A stretch of DNA of 64,000 nucleotides from Chryseobacterium piscicola (GTDB taxonomy: Bacteria; Bacteroidota; Bacteroidia; Flavobacteriales; Weeksellaceae): positions 62,001-126,000 of the forward strand of contig NZ_FTOJ01000005.1 in assembly GCF_900156685.1 (NCBI RefSeq), given 5' to 3'. How positions within the stretch are numbered: the first letter of the stretch is position 1; each line of letters begins with the position of its first letter. The notes below the pieces were generated by a model. The model had not been told where the DNA came from. It ran no database searches and saw nothing but the letters and a program-made list of their open reading frames with translations. Shown here piece after piece: positions 16,829 through 24,522 of the stretch. The translations under genes and the position numbers were made by a program.

Positions 16829-17773
16829 GTGAATGATGAGGTGGTAAACATAATGTCTCAGAGTAAAAGAAGATTAACAAAGCTTAAACTTCTCTCTAAT
16901 TTCTTTGAAAATATTGATATAATATCGGTGTACATCAAAACAGATATTATTCATAAATTATTCGAAGAAAATAAGACTTTAGATTACAATAAACTAGAGC
17001 TTTTTCATTTGCAATATACTGACAGCCTGATAGAACTGCTCACGAAAATTAAAAAAAAGAAAGAAAGTGATCTGTTGGCGACCATCAACGAAATTGATAT
17101 CAACAATGAGTATATTTCTAGTTTTGAAGAGAAAAAAGTTGATTGTTTTGAAACAGACAGAAAAATTTACAGTGGAATTTTTTCTGAACATTTAAGAAAA
17201 TTATACCAAGATCTTACGGATGGGAAATTTACGATCAATTGGAATGATGTTTTGTATTTCCACAAAAAATATGCAATAGAATTCTACAGAACAGCAGCCG
17301 ACGAAACAAAATTGAAGTTGGGTAACGTTCCTTACTATCAGTATCAGGATTATTCGGTTGAGAGAAAATTATTGGGCAAACTGAATATTCAGAATTTTAA
17401 AGTTCGCTTCGTTTGTGGTTACAGAATTGGTCGTGAAGAATATGAATTGTTTAAAATTTTTAATTCAAATGAGCATTTTATATTTAATGTTGAAGAAAAA
17501 AAAATGTACTTGATTGATGATGAATTATCTTATTTAGATACTTCCGAAAACGAATCTAATCAAGCAATGCTAATGAATCAACTTAAAAAAAGGAATGAAG
17601 AACTAGAAGAAAATATTCTTGAACAGAAAAAAGTTCTTCCAGATGCAGTAAATACTGTTTTAAAAGATTACCAGCGAAATCTAGAAAACGTAGATATTAT
17701 GAGCAAAATATTTGATGTGAACGAAGAAACCAATATTCTTAGGGCAATGTTGAATTTAAATTTAAATAATTGA
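16829..17773 (+). CDS. Unknown coiled-coil protein of the Ter operon
   Basis: A 314-residue protein I do not recognise. It begins with GTG 16829; ATG 16853 is an alternative eight codons later. It is highly charged and lysine/glutamate rich, with no signal peptide or membrane segment. The middle (about residues 115-215) is the least repetitive and may be a folded domain, containing FTINWNDVLYFHKKYAIEFY and FVCGYRIGREEYELF. The last ~75 residues are a coiled coil with an NQLKKRNEELEENI heptad pattern. It follows telA by 14 bp and is the last gene before the internal promoter of the second terD, so it is probably a working component of the Ter system. Confidence 0.85.
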   Translation: MNDEVVNIMSQSKRRLTKLKLLSNFFENIDIISVYIKTDIIHKLFEENKTLDYNKLELFHLQYTDSLIELLTKIKKKKESDLLATINEIDINNEYISSFEEKKVDCFETDRKIYSGIFSEHLRKLYQDLTDGKFTINWNDVLYFHKKYAIEFYRTAADETKLKLGNVPYYQYQDYSVERKLLGKLNIQNFKVRFVCGYRIGREEYELFKIFNSNEHFIFNVEEKKMYLIDDELSYLDTSENESNQAMLMNQLKKRNEELEENILEQKKVLPDAVNTVLKDYQRNLENVDIMSKIFDVNEETNILRAMLNLNLNN

Positions 17774-17816
17774 TTTAGAGTAAAAATATCTATTTTACCC
17801 AAATCTTGTAAAAGAC

Positions 17817-17846
17817 TTGTTTTCTTTCTTGGGTGGAATACCTTTG
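17817..17846 (+). promoter_or_regulatory. Internal promoter before the second terD
   Basis: TTG (17817-17819) and TACCTTTG (17839-17846) are spaced 19 nt apart, matching the -33/-7 pattern. It would start transcription about 100 nt before the second terD. Confidence 0.6.
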
Positions 17847-17958
17847 CTAACGAAAAATAAGCAATAATTTTTTTTAAAAAACCTTTGATGACTTTGCTTA
17901 AAAATAAATTTTAGCAAAAAAACAAAGCTTCGAAATATAATATAACAAAAAAGTAAAT

Positions 17959-18570
17959 ATGGCAATTAACTTACAAAAAGGTCAGAGAATAAACCTTACA
18001 AAAGAAAACGGAACAACGCTTTCCCAAGCTTGTGTTGGCATCAACTGGGGTGCAATCGAGAAAAAAAGTTTCTTCGGTGGTGTTTCAAAAGAAGCAGTAG
18101 ATTTAGACGGAAGCTGCATTTTGTATGATTCAAACAAAAATGCAACTGAAGTAATCTATTTCGGGAATCTAAAATCTAAAAATGGCTCTGTAAAACACAG
18201 CGGAGATGATTTAACGGGTGACGTAAATGGCGATGATGGTTTAGATAATGAAGTAATTACGGTGGATTTTGCAAATTTAGATTCTAATGTAGAGCACGTT
18301 GCTTTGGTTTTAAACAGTTATAAAGGTCAGGATTTCGGTACAATTCCTTTTGCGTCTATCAGAATATATGAAGGAACTCCTACAAGTGTGAGAGAAGTTT
18401 TTGCTAAATATGATATCGCCAATGATAAATCTTTCAGTGGGCACGTTGCCATGGTAATGGGCGTTTTCTACAAGAGAAATAACGAATGGAAATTCAATGC
18501 TATCGGAGATCCTACTACTGATAAAAAACTGGAGCAGACTATTGAAACCGTGAAGCAGAAATACCTGTAA
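17959..18570 (+). CDS. Second TerD-family protein
   Basis: A 203-residue TerD-domain protein, paralog of the one at 15097. It shares the MAINLQKGQR start and has the expected VGINWGAIE, VDLDGSCILYD and acidic HSGDDLTGDVNGDDGLDNE calcium-binding segments. The longer N-terminal loop (EKKSFFGGVSKEAVD) resembles the TerZ-type branch. It lies 185 bp after the unknown coiled-coil gene and has its own likely promoter, so it may be expressed separately or at a higher level than the first five genes. Confidence 0.93.
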   Translation: MAINLQKGQRINLTKENGTTLSQACVGINWGAIEKKSFFGGVSKEAVDLDGSCILYDSNKNATEVIYFGNLKSKNGSVKHSGDDLTGDVNGDDGLDNEVITVDFANLDSNVEHVALVLNSYKGQDFGTIPFASIRIYEGTPTSVREVFAKYDIANDKSFSGHVAMVMGVFYKRNNEWKFNAIGDPTTDKKLEQTIETVKQKYL

Positions 18571-18609
18571 AAAAATCAATTTAATTCTATGAGAACGATC
18601 TCTGGCACG

Positions 18610-18627
18610 TTTTCAAAATTTTGAAAA
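18610..18627. repeat. Perfect 18-bp palindrome
   Basis: TTTTCAAAATTTTGAAAA reads the same on both strands. It is the first of three palindromes between the second terD and terC. Confidence 0.85.
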
Positions 18628-18631
18628 GTCA

Positions 18632-18647
18632 TCTGGTTATAACCAGA
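18632..18647. repeat. Perfect 16-bp palindrome
   Basis: TCTGGTTATAACCAGA lies 4 bp after the first palindrome; it could be a regulator-binding site. Confidence 0.85.
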
Positions 18648-18672
18648 ACTTTTAATTAAAATAATTTTATTT

Positions 18673-18702
18673 AGCAATACCTGTATTTTTACAGCTATTG
18701 CT
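18673..18702 (+). promoter_or_regulatory. Hairpin element upstream of terC
   Basis: A 30-nt inverted repeat: AGCAATA pairs with TATTGCT and CTGTA with TACAG, with one C-C mismatch and a TTTT loop. It is followed by TTTG, 26 nt before the terC start. It could be a terminator of the terD transcript or a control site for terC. Confidence 0.7.
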
Positions 18703-18728
18703 TTTGTAATGTAATAACAAAAAAAATA

Positions 18729-19766
18729 GTGGAACAACACAATATTTTAGATCTGCACCCGGGCCTGGTGTGGGGATTCGCAATAACGGTCGTTATCATG
18801 CTGCTCTTAGATTTAGGGGTTTTTAACAAAAAAAGTCATGAAGTTTCTTCAAAAGAAGCCACCATCTGGTCAGTTGTTTGGATCTCTCTTTCGATGATTT
18901 TTTCTGGTGTCGTGTATTGGGTTTTCAATTCCGACGGTTCGGCAGGAAGCCACGATATAGCTATAAATAAATTTACAGAATATCAGGCTGCTTATTGGGT
19001 AGAAAAAGCACTTTCTGTCGACAATCTTTTTGTATTTATCTTGGTTTTCGGCTTCTTTAAAGTGCCTAAATTTCTTCATCACAAAGTTTTATTCTGGGGA
19101 ATTATCGGTGCTTTAATCTTCAGAGCGATTTTCATCTTTGCAGGAGTTGAGTTAATTGAATTAACTTATTTGCCAGAAATGAATATTTTCGGTCACCCTG
19201 TGAAAATAAACGTGGTAATGACACTTTTCGGATTGTTCTTGATCTATGCAGGAATTAAATCTTGGGGAGACGGCGATGGCGATGACGACGAAGATTACAG
19301 CGATACTGCAGGAGCTAAATTGATCAAAAGATTCTGGAAAGTTTCTGATAACTACGTTGGCGACAAATTCTTTACCGTACAAAACGGAATTAAAATGGCA
19401 ACACCACTTTTGGTAGTGGTTGCGGTAATTGAGTTTACAGACGTCTTGTTTGCAGTAGATTCTATCCCCGCAATTTTTGCGATTTCAAAAGACCCTTTCA
19501 TCTTGTACACATCCAATATTTTTGCAATTTTAGGATTGAGATCATTGTATTTCTTGCTGGCGAATTTCATTCACATGTTCAGCAAACTACCTTATGGTTT
19601 AGCGATTATTTTAGCTTTCATCGGTGTAAAAATGTTGATTGCACCTTGGTATCATATCTCTTCGCCAATTTCATTAGGGATTGTAGGAGGAGTATTGGTA
19701 ATCTCGGTATTACTATCTGTAATTTTCCCTGATAAAAAGGAAGATGAAAAAGAAACAATAGAATAA
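18729..19766 (+). CDS. terC: TerC/Alx-family membrane protein
   Basis: A 345-residue inner-membrane protein with about eight hydrophobic segments, related to TerC and Alx, which are linked to tellurite resistance and metal (manganese) export. Family motifs include LDLGVFNKK, EKALSVDNLFVFILVFGFF and VEFTDVLFAVDSIPAIFAIS with the acidic residues inside membrane helices. A strongly acidic loop, GDGDGDDDEDYSD, lies between segments 5 and 6. The start is GTG 18729; no ATG precedes the first membrane helix. Three palindromes lie upstream and a terminator downstream. Confidence 0.93.
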   Translation: MEQHNILDLHPGLVWGFAITVVIMLLLDLGVFNKKSHEVSSKEATIWSVVWISLSMIFSGVVYWVFNSDGSAGSHDIAINKFTEYQAAYWVEKALSVDNLFVFILVFGFFKVPKFLHHKVLFWGIIGALIFRAIFIFAGVELIELTYLPEMNIFGHPVKINVVMTLFGLFLIYAGIKSWGDGDGDDDEDYSDTAGAKLIKRFWKVSDNYVGDKFFTVQNGIKMATPLLVVVAVIEFTDVLFAVDSIPAIFAISKDPFILYTSNIFAILGLRSLYFLLANFIHMFSKLPYGLAIILAFIGVKMLIAPWYHISSPISLGIVGGVLVISVLLSVIFPDKKEDEKETIE

Positions 19767-19812
19767 TAAATTTCAAAGGTTTTATAATTTCTAAAGCCTT
19801 TTTTATACATGC

Positions 19813-19848
19813 AAACCTTCAAGATTTTAAAACCTTGAAGGTTTTTTT
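19813..19848 (+). terminator. Terminator after terC
   Basis: AAACCTTCAAG (19813-19823) pairs with CTTGAAGGTTT (19834-19844) with a T-run behind it. The GCAAACCTTCAAGATTTTA stretch is almost identical to one at 12042 inside the 44-codon frame. Confidence 0.85.
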
Positions 19849-19864
19849 ATGTAGTAAATTTACT

Positions 19865-20866
19865 CTACTTGTATTTCAAAAGTTTATTAATTTTCTTTCT
19901 CGTCTGAAGTGAAACTTTGTATGCCTCGTCTCTCAATTTTTGAATTTTTCCTACCGGCTGAAAGATTTCTGCGCTCTCAAAGGGATTGAAAGATAGAAGC
20001 TCTTGGTCACAACTGTTGGGATGAAGAATAGCGTTTTTTTCAAATTTAATTCTTCCTAAAAGTACATCGGGTGTGTTTTTCCAATGTACATTCAGTTTGT
20101 TGATGGGTTGGTTTTTAAGATCATAACAGATTTGTATAAAAACATCAGCAGTATAGTCTAGGTCTTTAAAAAAAATACGGATTTTTTTTCTGTTCGTACC
20201 TTTCCGGATAAATTTCGAGGGAATATTTATGGGGACCACTTTTATTTTCACAATCTTATCGTCTAGTCTGTATGCACCAACCGAATAAAATTCATGTGAA
20301 AGGATAAAATCATTTCTTTTTTTTAGAAATTTAAAAATTTCAGATACAAAATCACGATTGAAGGTAGATGGTAAAATTTTGTATAAACTTTTGATCAACG
20401 GGAAAAATGTTCTTACTTTTTTTAAGTAAAATCTATTGATATTGGTAAATAATTTAAGAAAAACTGACGGTGAATTTACAGGAAATAGTGGGAAATTCAC
20501 CAACGGAAAATTGGCAATCGTACGACCTCCTTCATCTTTTATTTTGAAGGCAAAACCATACGCAGGGATTTGCCGAGGCTTTTTGCTGATTTTCATATTG
20601 GCATTAGAAAGCCGCGCAATTATATCATATTCATCCTTATCAAAAAGATATTTAATGCTTGTACAAAGATCGGAGTTGATTTGTAAAACACCCTGAAGTA
20701 CAGAATGGGTTTTTGCGTGTGCATTTCGTGTTGCAAAATTTACATCGCTGATTTCGGGAGAGCTTTCTACAAAATCTGCAATGCTTTTTTTAGCTTCTTC
20801 AAGCAACATTTTCTCATCGTAAGAAAGCTTATCAAAATGCTTATTATATTTCAAGGGATTCAACAT
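19865..20866 (-). CDS. Catalase-superfamily protein (mini-catalase-like)
   Basis: A 333-residue protein with a catalase-type fold. The distal histidine region reads ATRNAHAKTHSVLQGVLQI, the next conserved strand is PAYGFAFKIKDEGGRTIANF, and the C-terminus has FNPFESAEIFQPVGKIQKLR, which corresponds to the FNPWxxLPEHRPLG end of short catalase-like proteins. A clear proximal-tyrosine motif is not visible, so heme binding and peroxidase activity are uncertain. ATG 20866 is preferred to the upstream TTG. It is convergent with terC and separated from it by a terminator, so a shared stress role is only suggested by position. Confidence 0.75.
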   Translation of the reverse strand: MLNPLKYNKHFDKLSYDEKMLLEEAKKSIADFVESSPEISDVNFATRNAHAKTHSVLQGVLQINSDLCTSIKYLFDKDEYDIIARLSNANMKISKKPRQIPAYGFAFKIKDEGGRTIANFPLVNFPLFPVNSPSVFLKLFTNINRFYLKKVRTFFPLIKSLYKILPSTFNRDFVSEIFKFLKKRNDFILSHEFYSVGAYRLDDKIVKIKVVPINIPSKFIRKGTNRKKIRIFFKDLDYTADVFIQICYDLKNQPINKLNVHWKNTPDVLLGRIKFEKNAILHPNSCDQELLSFNPFESAEIFQPVGKIQKLRDEAYKVSLQTRKKINKLLKYK

Positions 20867-21220
20867 AGTTTGAAAACTCAATGATAATAACAAGTTTTGA
20901 ATTCTATGTTACATTAATATTAAACGTTTTTTAATAATTGCTGTGCTGTCAATAAAAGCGTTTTGCACCCTTACAGACGATAGTTTGAAGCAATTTTGTT
21001 GAAGAAAAAATGTTATTTTAAAGAATAAATTTTTTCGATACAGAAATTGATGAAGAATGGTACAGTTCAACATGACAAAGTACTGTATGCAATTACAATA
21101 AATTTTTATAGGTATGGTTCAAAAAAGAAGTTTTATTAGATATAATTAACACTTGTATTAGTGATATATTTCAAATCTTTTATTTACATTTGTGTGATTT
21201 AAATATTCACAACCAATAAC
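20867..21220. other. Intergenic region upstream of two divergent genes
   Basis: AT-rich spacer with no coding region. A TACATTTG box at 21185-21192 is a likely -7 for the gene at 21221; no well-placed -33 is seen. Confidence 0.6.
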
Positions 21221-22282
21221 ATGAAAACTCGTAATCTATTTTTACCATGGGTAATAGTCTTTAGTCTCAGCATGAATGCGCAGATGAAGATCAATGAAAA
21301 TAAGTACAATAAATTGATAAAAGGAGAAAAGCACTCCGAAGCATTAACCTATTTAAAGGAAAAAGGAATAGCAAATCCAGATACCTATTGGTTTAACAGA
21401 GATGCAGAGCAATTGGCTACTTTTTGTTTTGATCCCAATTTTGATGATAATAAGTATGACATTATTGTTAATTACGCCAACAATAGTTTCAAAGATATGA
21501 GTAATAAAGACAGGAGCTACAGTGAGGTGGCTAATTGCTATTTGGTAAAGGCAAATCATTACCTGTGGAAAGGAGATTTTGAGAAAGCAACACTTGCTTA
21601 TAAAGAATCGCTCGTGAAATTAGAAAAATTCAAAAAAGAAAACGATATCAATCCACAAGATATAAAAGCAATTAAAAGTACAATTGATAGATATTATATC
21701 AACCAAACAGAAACTCAAAAAATGGCGAAAGCACTGAGGAATTTTGACGTCAGTGTTTTAAATTTATCTGAAGAAAAAGCTTACGAAGCAAGGCAAGAGA
21801 TTAAAAAAATATTGGCAGTGTATGATCAACCTCACAAGGTTCATTTTATCACGTACGATGCTAATTCTCATATTAATAAAGAATTTTCTTCTTATTATTT
21901 TACAATGGGACATTTTTTTAGTAATTATTTTAAAAGTAATTTTTTCTATAATATGCCAAAAACAGCCAAAAACAAGTATTTCTCTGAAATAAATTTATAC
22001 AATCTTTTTGATGATGATAAGTACAAAACAAAAGAAGAAGAATCTCTGCAAACAGAACAAAGAAAAGCTTCATTAATTAAAAAATACGGCAAAAGTTTTG
22101 GAGAATCAATTTTCGATGGAAAAATAAGTATAGGAATGACCAAAAAAATATTGGAAGATGAATTCAATAAGCCAAGAACAATAGATACTTATGAATATTC
22201 TGAATTTTGGACTTGGTCTAGCATTATGGTTACAATTGATAAAAAAACACAAATAGTAACCGGAATTACCCAACTGAAATGA
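21221..22282 (+). CDS. Secreted protein of unknown function with TPR-like helices
   Basis: A 353-residue protein with an N-terminal signal peptide (hydrophobic residues 5-20, cleavage near MNAQ). The mature part starts with helical repeats, including YWLKA-like and KGDFEKATLAYKESLVKLEKF segments typical of tetratricopeptide repeats. The C-terminus (IFDGKISIGMTKKILEDEF, then FWTWSSIMVTIDKKTQIV) resembles small beta-rich outer-membrane or periplasmic domains of the SmpA/BamE type, a weak resemblance. I do not recognise the whole protein. It is monocistronic, with a terminator 20 bp downstream. Confidence 0.8.
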   Translation: MKTRNLFLPWVIVFSLSMNAQMKINENKYNKLIKGEKHSEALTYLKEKGIANPDTYWFNRDAEQLATFCFDPNFDDNKYDIIVNYANNSFKDMSNKDRSYSEVANCYLVKANHYLWKGDFEKATLAYKESLVKLEKFKKENDINPQDIKAIKSTIDRYYINQTETQKMAKALRNFDVSVLNLSEEKAYEARQEIKKILAVYDQPHKVHFITYDANSHINKEFSSYYFTMGHFFSNYFKSNFFYNMPKTAKNKYFSEINLYNLFDDDKYKTKEEESLQTEQRKASLIKKYGKSFGESIFDGKISIGMTKKILEDEFNKPRTIDTYEYSEFWTWSSIMVTIDKKTQIVTGITQLK

Positions 22283-22303
22283 TGATTTGTAATTAATAGT
22301 TTT

Positions 22304-22337
22304 AAGGCTTTTTTTTTGATAAGAAAAGCCTTTTTAT
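22304..22337 (+). terminator. Terminator after the secreted unknown
   Basis: AAGGCTTTT (22304-22312) pairs with AAAAGCCTT (22324-22332), followed by TTT. Confidence 0.8.
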
Positions 22338-22686
22338 TTTTTTATCCTTTGTTATTATCCTTAAAATTAAAATCTACTTTAGATTCAGACCTATTTTTTT
22401 TTAATTTAATTTTTGCTTAGTTAGTTATTTTAAAAACGGTCTGTATTCTATCTTCATACAAAATATCTTGTAGATACTATATGTTCGTAGTTAATACAAA
22501 ACCAGCCGAGCTGCCGGTATATTAAGAAAACTACAATTGCTATTTGAAACTTTTTATTTGCCAATGCGCTGTAGTAAGCATGATGAACAATAGCAGAGAG
22601 TCAATTTTTTTTTTAAAACACTGAACTTAATATACTTTAAATAAATTACGTCTTTTTTCATCTTACAACTTTTCAATCATTAATCT
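22338..22686. other. 350-bp intergenic region
   Basis: AT-rich spacer between the secreted unknown and the FKBP gene. I see no gene or structured element in it. Confidence 0.5.
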
Positions 22687-22694
22687 TATCTTTG
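22687..22694 (+). promoter_or_regulatory. -7 box of the FKBP gene
   Basis: TATCTTTG, followed by CA, lies 15 nt before ATG 22710. It includes the TTG that would otherwise be read as an earlier start. Confidence 0.6.
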
Positions 22695-22709
22695 CAAAAA
22701 GTATATATT

Positions 22710-23144
22710 ATGGGCGTAGCAGATATGTTATTTAAAAAAAAGAAAGAAAAAGCTGAAAAAAACCTGAAAGACGGAATTGAATACATGGAAGAATACGGAA
22801 AAAGAGAATCTGTAGTGAAACTTCCAAGCGGCCTTTTCTATGAAATTATTACAGAAGGAGACGGAGAAAAACCAGGCCCAAGATCAAATGTAAAATGCCA
22901 TTATCACGGTACTACAATTACGGGTAAAATATTCGATAGTTCAGTAAAAAGAGGAACTCCAGCATCATTTCCTTTAAATAAAGTGATAAAAGGTTGGACA
23001 GAAGCCTTGCAGCTTATGCCTGTCGGAAGCAAATGGAGATTGATTCTTCCACCACATTTGGCTTATGGCGATCAAGAAATCAGCAAAGAAATAGGACCAA
23101 ATTCTACATTGATTTTTGAAGTAGAACTTTTAGGAATCAAATAA
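22710..23144 (+). CDS. FKBP-type peptidyl-prolyl isomerase
   Basis: A 144-residue cytoplasmic-looking prolyl isomerase. A lysine-rich N-terminal helix (residues 5-25) is followed by an FKBP domain with KPGPRSNVKCHYHGT, GKIFDSSVKRGTPASFPLN, VIKGWTEALQLMPVGSKW and LAYGDQ, ending FEVELLGIK. These are the active-site residues of the family. ATG 22710 is chosen because the earlier TTG lies inside the -7 box. Confidence 0.93.
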   Translation: MGVADMLFKKKKEKAEKNLKDGIEYMEEYGKRESVVKLPSGLFYEIITEGDGEKPGPRSNVKCHYHGTTITGKIFDSSVKRGTPASFPLNKVIKGWTEALQLMPVGSKWRLILPPHLAYGDQEISKEIGPNSTLIFEVELLGIK

Positions 23145-23183
23145 ACTACAAGCAGTCTTCGGATTGCTTTTATTTTAAACTTT

Positions 23184-23206
23184 AATGTAATTAAAATTGT
23201 TACATT
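23184..23206. promoter_or_regulatory. Predicted Rrf2 operator, promoter-overlapping site
   Basis: AATGTAA (23184-23190), a 9-nt spacer and TTACATT (23200-23206) form a perfect inverted repeat that extends by three more bases on each side. It covers the -33 of the rrf2 promoter. The same repeat with the same spacing occurs after the gene at 23657. Confidence 0.7.
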
Positions 23207-23224
23207 AAAATTTTTATATCTTTG
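23197..23224 (+). promoter_or_regulatory. rrf2 promoter
   Basis: TTG (23197-23199) and TATCTTTG (23217-23224) are 17 nt apart, a close match to the Bacteroidetes pattern; start codon 9 nt downstream. Confidence 0.8.
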
Positions 23225-23233
23225 CAAAGTAAT

Positions 23234-23641
23234 ATGAGTAATACAAGATTTGCTACTGCGATACACATTATGACTCTTTTGGCTAAATGCCAAGAAGAAT
23301 GGTTAACGTCTGATTGGATTGCTGGTAGCATTAATATCAATCCTGTAATTGTTCGTAAAGAATTGGGAATTCTTAGAGATGCTAATCTTGTAGTCAGTAA
23401 ACAAGGAAAAGTAGGAGGAAGTCAAATAGCTTCAGATCCATCAAAAATCAAAATTTCAGATATTTACAAAGCCGTAAAAAACTCTGAAGTTTTAGGCAAA
23501 AAAAATCAAAATCCGAATCCTATTTGCCCTATAGGAAAAGATATTAATGAAAATTTGAAAAATTTATTTATCGAAACAGATCAGATTGTAATTAATTTTT
23601 TAGGGAATAAAAACCTGAAAGAATTTTCAGATCAATTCTAA
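23234..23641 (+). CDS. Rrf2-family transcriptional regulator (YwnA-like)
   Basis: A 135-residue winged-helix regulator. The Rrf2 layout is visible: RFATAIHIMTLLA, the recognition helix region DWIAGSININPVIVRKELGI, and the wing VVSKQGKVGGSQIA. Only two cysteines are present (AKCQEEW and PICPIG), so the three-cysteine iron-sulfur site of IscR is absent and sensing must differ. It precedes an NAD(P)-binding gene, the same pairing as B. subtilis ywnA-ywnB. Two copies of one inverted repeat, over its promoter and before the partner gene, suggest that it represses both. Confidence 0.9.
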   Translation: MSNTRFATAIHIMTLLAKCQEEWLTSDWIAGSININPVIVRKELGILRDANLVVSKQGKVGGSQIASDPSKIKISDIYKAVKNSEVLGKKNQNPNPICPIGKDINENLKNLFIETDQIVINFLGNKNLKEFSDQF

Positions 23642-23656
23642 AAAAATTTTGATAAA

Positions 23657-23679
23657 AATGTAACAAAAGTTATTACATT
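23657..23679. promoter_or_regulatory. Predicted Rrf2 operator, target-gene site
   Basis: AATGTAA (23657-23663), 9 nt, TTACATT (23673-23679): same half-sites and spacing as the site over the rrf2 promoter. It starts 16 bp after the rrf2 stop and ends 55 bp before the partner gene. Confidence 0.7.
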
Positions 23680-23734
23680 TAAATATTAAACAAATAAAAC
23701 CTAAAGGTTATTGAATCCTTAAAATAAAAAAAGT

Positions 23735-24388
23735 ATGAACAAAAAAGTAGCGGTAATCGGTGCAACAGGCTTTGTTGGCTCCCATGTAGTAAAAGAATTA
23801 GCCAACAGAGGATATCAAGTTGAAGCTTTGGCAAGAGACATATCTAAAGTTCCAGCTCTGGAAAATGTTTCAGCAAAAAGCATTAATATCAACAATTCAG
23901 AAGAGCTTTCAGAAGCTTTAAAAGGTAATGATGCAGTAATAAATACCTTTAACCCGGGGTGGACAAATCCTAATCTATATGATGATTTTCTGAAGGGATC
24001 TCTCAAAATTGAAAAAGCTGTAGAAAATTCGGGAGTAAAAAGATTCATCACTGTGGGTGGTGCGGGAAGTTTGTTTATAGACGGAAATCAGTTGGTTGAT
24101 AGTCCAGATTTTCCTGCAGATATCAAACCAGGTGCTACAGCAGCAAGAGATTATCTCAATAAAATAAAAGAGAATACTGTTTTAGATTGGACTTTTTTCA
24201 GCCCTGCAATAGAAATGCACCCAGGAACGGCAGGTGTAAGAGTTGGTAAGTACAGAACTGCTCTAGAAAACCCTGTTTTTAATGAAGAGGGAAGAAGTGT
24301 GCTTTCTGTAGAAGATGTAGCAGTGGTTTTGGTAGATGAGCTGGAGCAGAATAACCATATTCGTGAGCGTTTTACTGCTGCCTATTGA
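23735..24388 (+). CDS. NAD(P)H-binding protein, atypical SDR (YwnB-like)
   Basis: A 217-residue Rossmann-fold protein of the NmrA/atypical short-chain dehydrogenase group. The cofactor motif is VAVIGATGFVGSHVVKEL at residues 4-21; VKRFITVGGAGSLF and LDWTFFSPA follow. No tyrosine-lysine catalytic pair of classical SDRs is evident, as in YwnB-type proteins. It may reduce a small electrophile or quinone-like compound, or act as a redox sensor. The upstream Rrf2 gene and the shared palindromes suggest joint control. Confidence 0.88.
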   Translation: MNKKVAVIGATGFVGSHVVKELANRGYQVEALARDISKVPALENVSAKSININNSEELSEALKGNDAVINTFNPGWTNPNLYDDFLKGSLKIEKAVENSGVKRFITVGGAGSLFIDGNQLVDSPDFPADIKPGATAARDYLNKIKENTVLDWTFFSPAIEMHPGTAGVRVGKYRTALENPVFNEEGRSVLSVEDVAVVLVDELEQNNHIRERFTAAY

Positions 24389-24466
24389 TAGAAGCTATTC
24401 AAACAAACCACAACTGAGCCTTATCTTAAGCATTCAGGTAAAAGCTGGTTAAACTAGATACGAAAA

Positions 24467-24505
24467 AAGAACCGGCGGCACCAATAGTGCAGCCGGTTCT
24501 TTTAT
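24467..24505 (+). terminator. Terminator after the NAD(P)-binding gene
   Basis: AAGAACCGGC pairs with GCCGGTTCTT, with an inner GCAC/GTGC stem, ending in TTTT. It is one of the most G+C-rich hairpins in the window. Confidence 0.9.
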
Positions 24506-24522
24506 GATGTAAGTAAAGTATT

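Noticed and set aside
22692..22709. TTG start for the FKBP gene
   Set aside because: The TTG lies inside the TATCTTTG -7 box, so transcription starts downstream of it.
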